A program made the position numbers and the translations under genes. Shown piece after piece: positions 6,656 to 6,867 of a stretch of DNA of 6,867 nt. Position 1 is the stretch's first letter, and every line of letters begins with the position of its first letter. Source of the DNA: Spirochaetaceae bacterium (GTDB lineage Bacteria > Spirochaetota > Spirochaetia > Treponematales > Breznakiellaceae); NCBI GenBank assembly GCA_031257075.1, contig JAIRPM010000140.1, positions 1 to 6,867 of the forward strand. The letters are read 5' to 3'. Under the pieces are notes generated by a model that made no database searches, had not been told where the DNA came from, and saw only the letters and a list, made by a program, of their open reading frames with translations.

Positions 6656-6693
6656 TTGTTTTCACTGGTTTATAGGGCGGCCGCTATAGCTCC

Positions 6694-6867
6694 TTATGTC
6701 CATTCCGCTATTTCCCGTTTTGACGCGCCGTACTGTATTCCCAATGTTACCCCTTTACGGTTACAGTATTTACAAAACGGTTTCGGCGTACACAAATATT
6801 CATATATTTCCTGAATATCTTTTACATTATGCAGTTCCAAGACATCAGCCTTCGTTACTTCCAGATT
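6694..6867 (-). CDS. C-terminal fragment resembling a radical SAM/SPASM enzyme
   Basis: The minus strand is open from the right window edge to a TAA at 6696-6694, giving the last 57 residues of a protein whose start lies outside. Fragment residues 26-36 hold three cysteines in the pattern C-x5-C-x2-C (CTPKPFCKYCN), followed about 14 residues later by SKREIAEWT at the very end. This cysteine cluster plus a closing SKxEIxEW motif resembles the C-terminal auxiliary Fe-S region of radical SAM proteins, including some found in surface-polysaccharide gene clusters. The catalytic CxxxCxxC motif would lie off the window, so the family call is tentative. TAAGGAG follows the stop, but no start codon lies at a usable distance after it. 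No strong terminator was found between this gene and the lipoprotein promoter, so some read-through into the lipoprotein is possible. Confidence 0.55.
   Translation of the reverse strand, partial: NLEVTKADVLELHNVKDIQEIYEYLCTPKPFCKYCNRKGVTLGIQYGASKREIAEWT

Noticed and set aside
1..6867. Mobile elements, CRISPR arrays, tRNA or rRNA genes
   Set aside because: No transposase, regularly spaced repeats, tRNA arms or rRNA-like sequence were seen on either strand.

Overview
The window looks like chromosomal DNA from a spirochaete of the Treponema type, possibly a gut or host-associated member. This rests on the style of the genes (a large multi-domain surface lipoprotein with MPAS-type repeat modules, a PSP1 protein without sporulation genes nearby, an MsbA-type exporter), not on any marker gene, so the placement is moderate confidence only.

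Layout: (1) 1-1463, minus strand: the first 487 codons of an ABC exporter (permease-ATPase fusion), running off the left edge just before its Walker A motif. It has an unusually large extracytoplasmic insertion between the first two membrane helices. (2) 1464-1550: a short divergent spacer. (3) 1551-3817, plus strand: a tight three-gene operon, a PSP1/RicT-like protein, XTP/dITP diphosphatase (rdgB) and peptidyl-tRNA hydrolase (pth), separated by 1 nt and then overlapping by 14 nt. (4) 3831-6533, minus strand: a 900-residue lipoprotein convergent with pth, with an Ig-like segment, a divergent InlB-type repeat, a cadherin-like beta-sandwich and an ALK-type glycine-rich domain. (5) 6534-6693: an intergenic region with an extended -10 promoter, a structured leader and a strong ribosome binding site for the lipoprotein. 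(6) 6694-6867, minus strand: the last 57 codons of a protein whose end resembles the C-terminal Fe-S region of radical SAM/SPASM enzymes.

The plus-strand operon is housekeeping: nucleotide-pool sanitation, recycling of peptidyl-tRNA, and a PSP1 protein whose relatives act in RNA processing complexes. The lipoprotein is a separate single-gene unit with its own promoter and a terminator that lies inside the 3' end of pth. No mobile element, CRISPR array, tRNA or rRNA was seen. The most interesting items are the lipoprotein's ALK-type glycine-rich domain with its cysteine-containing C-terminal insert, and the hairpin that fills most of its mRNA leader. Nothing here makes a convincing new multi-gene system.
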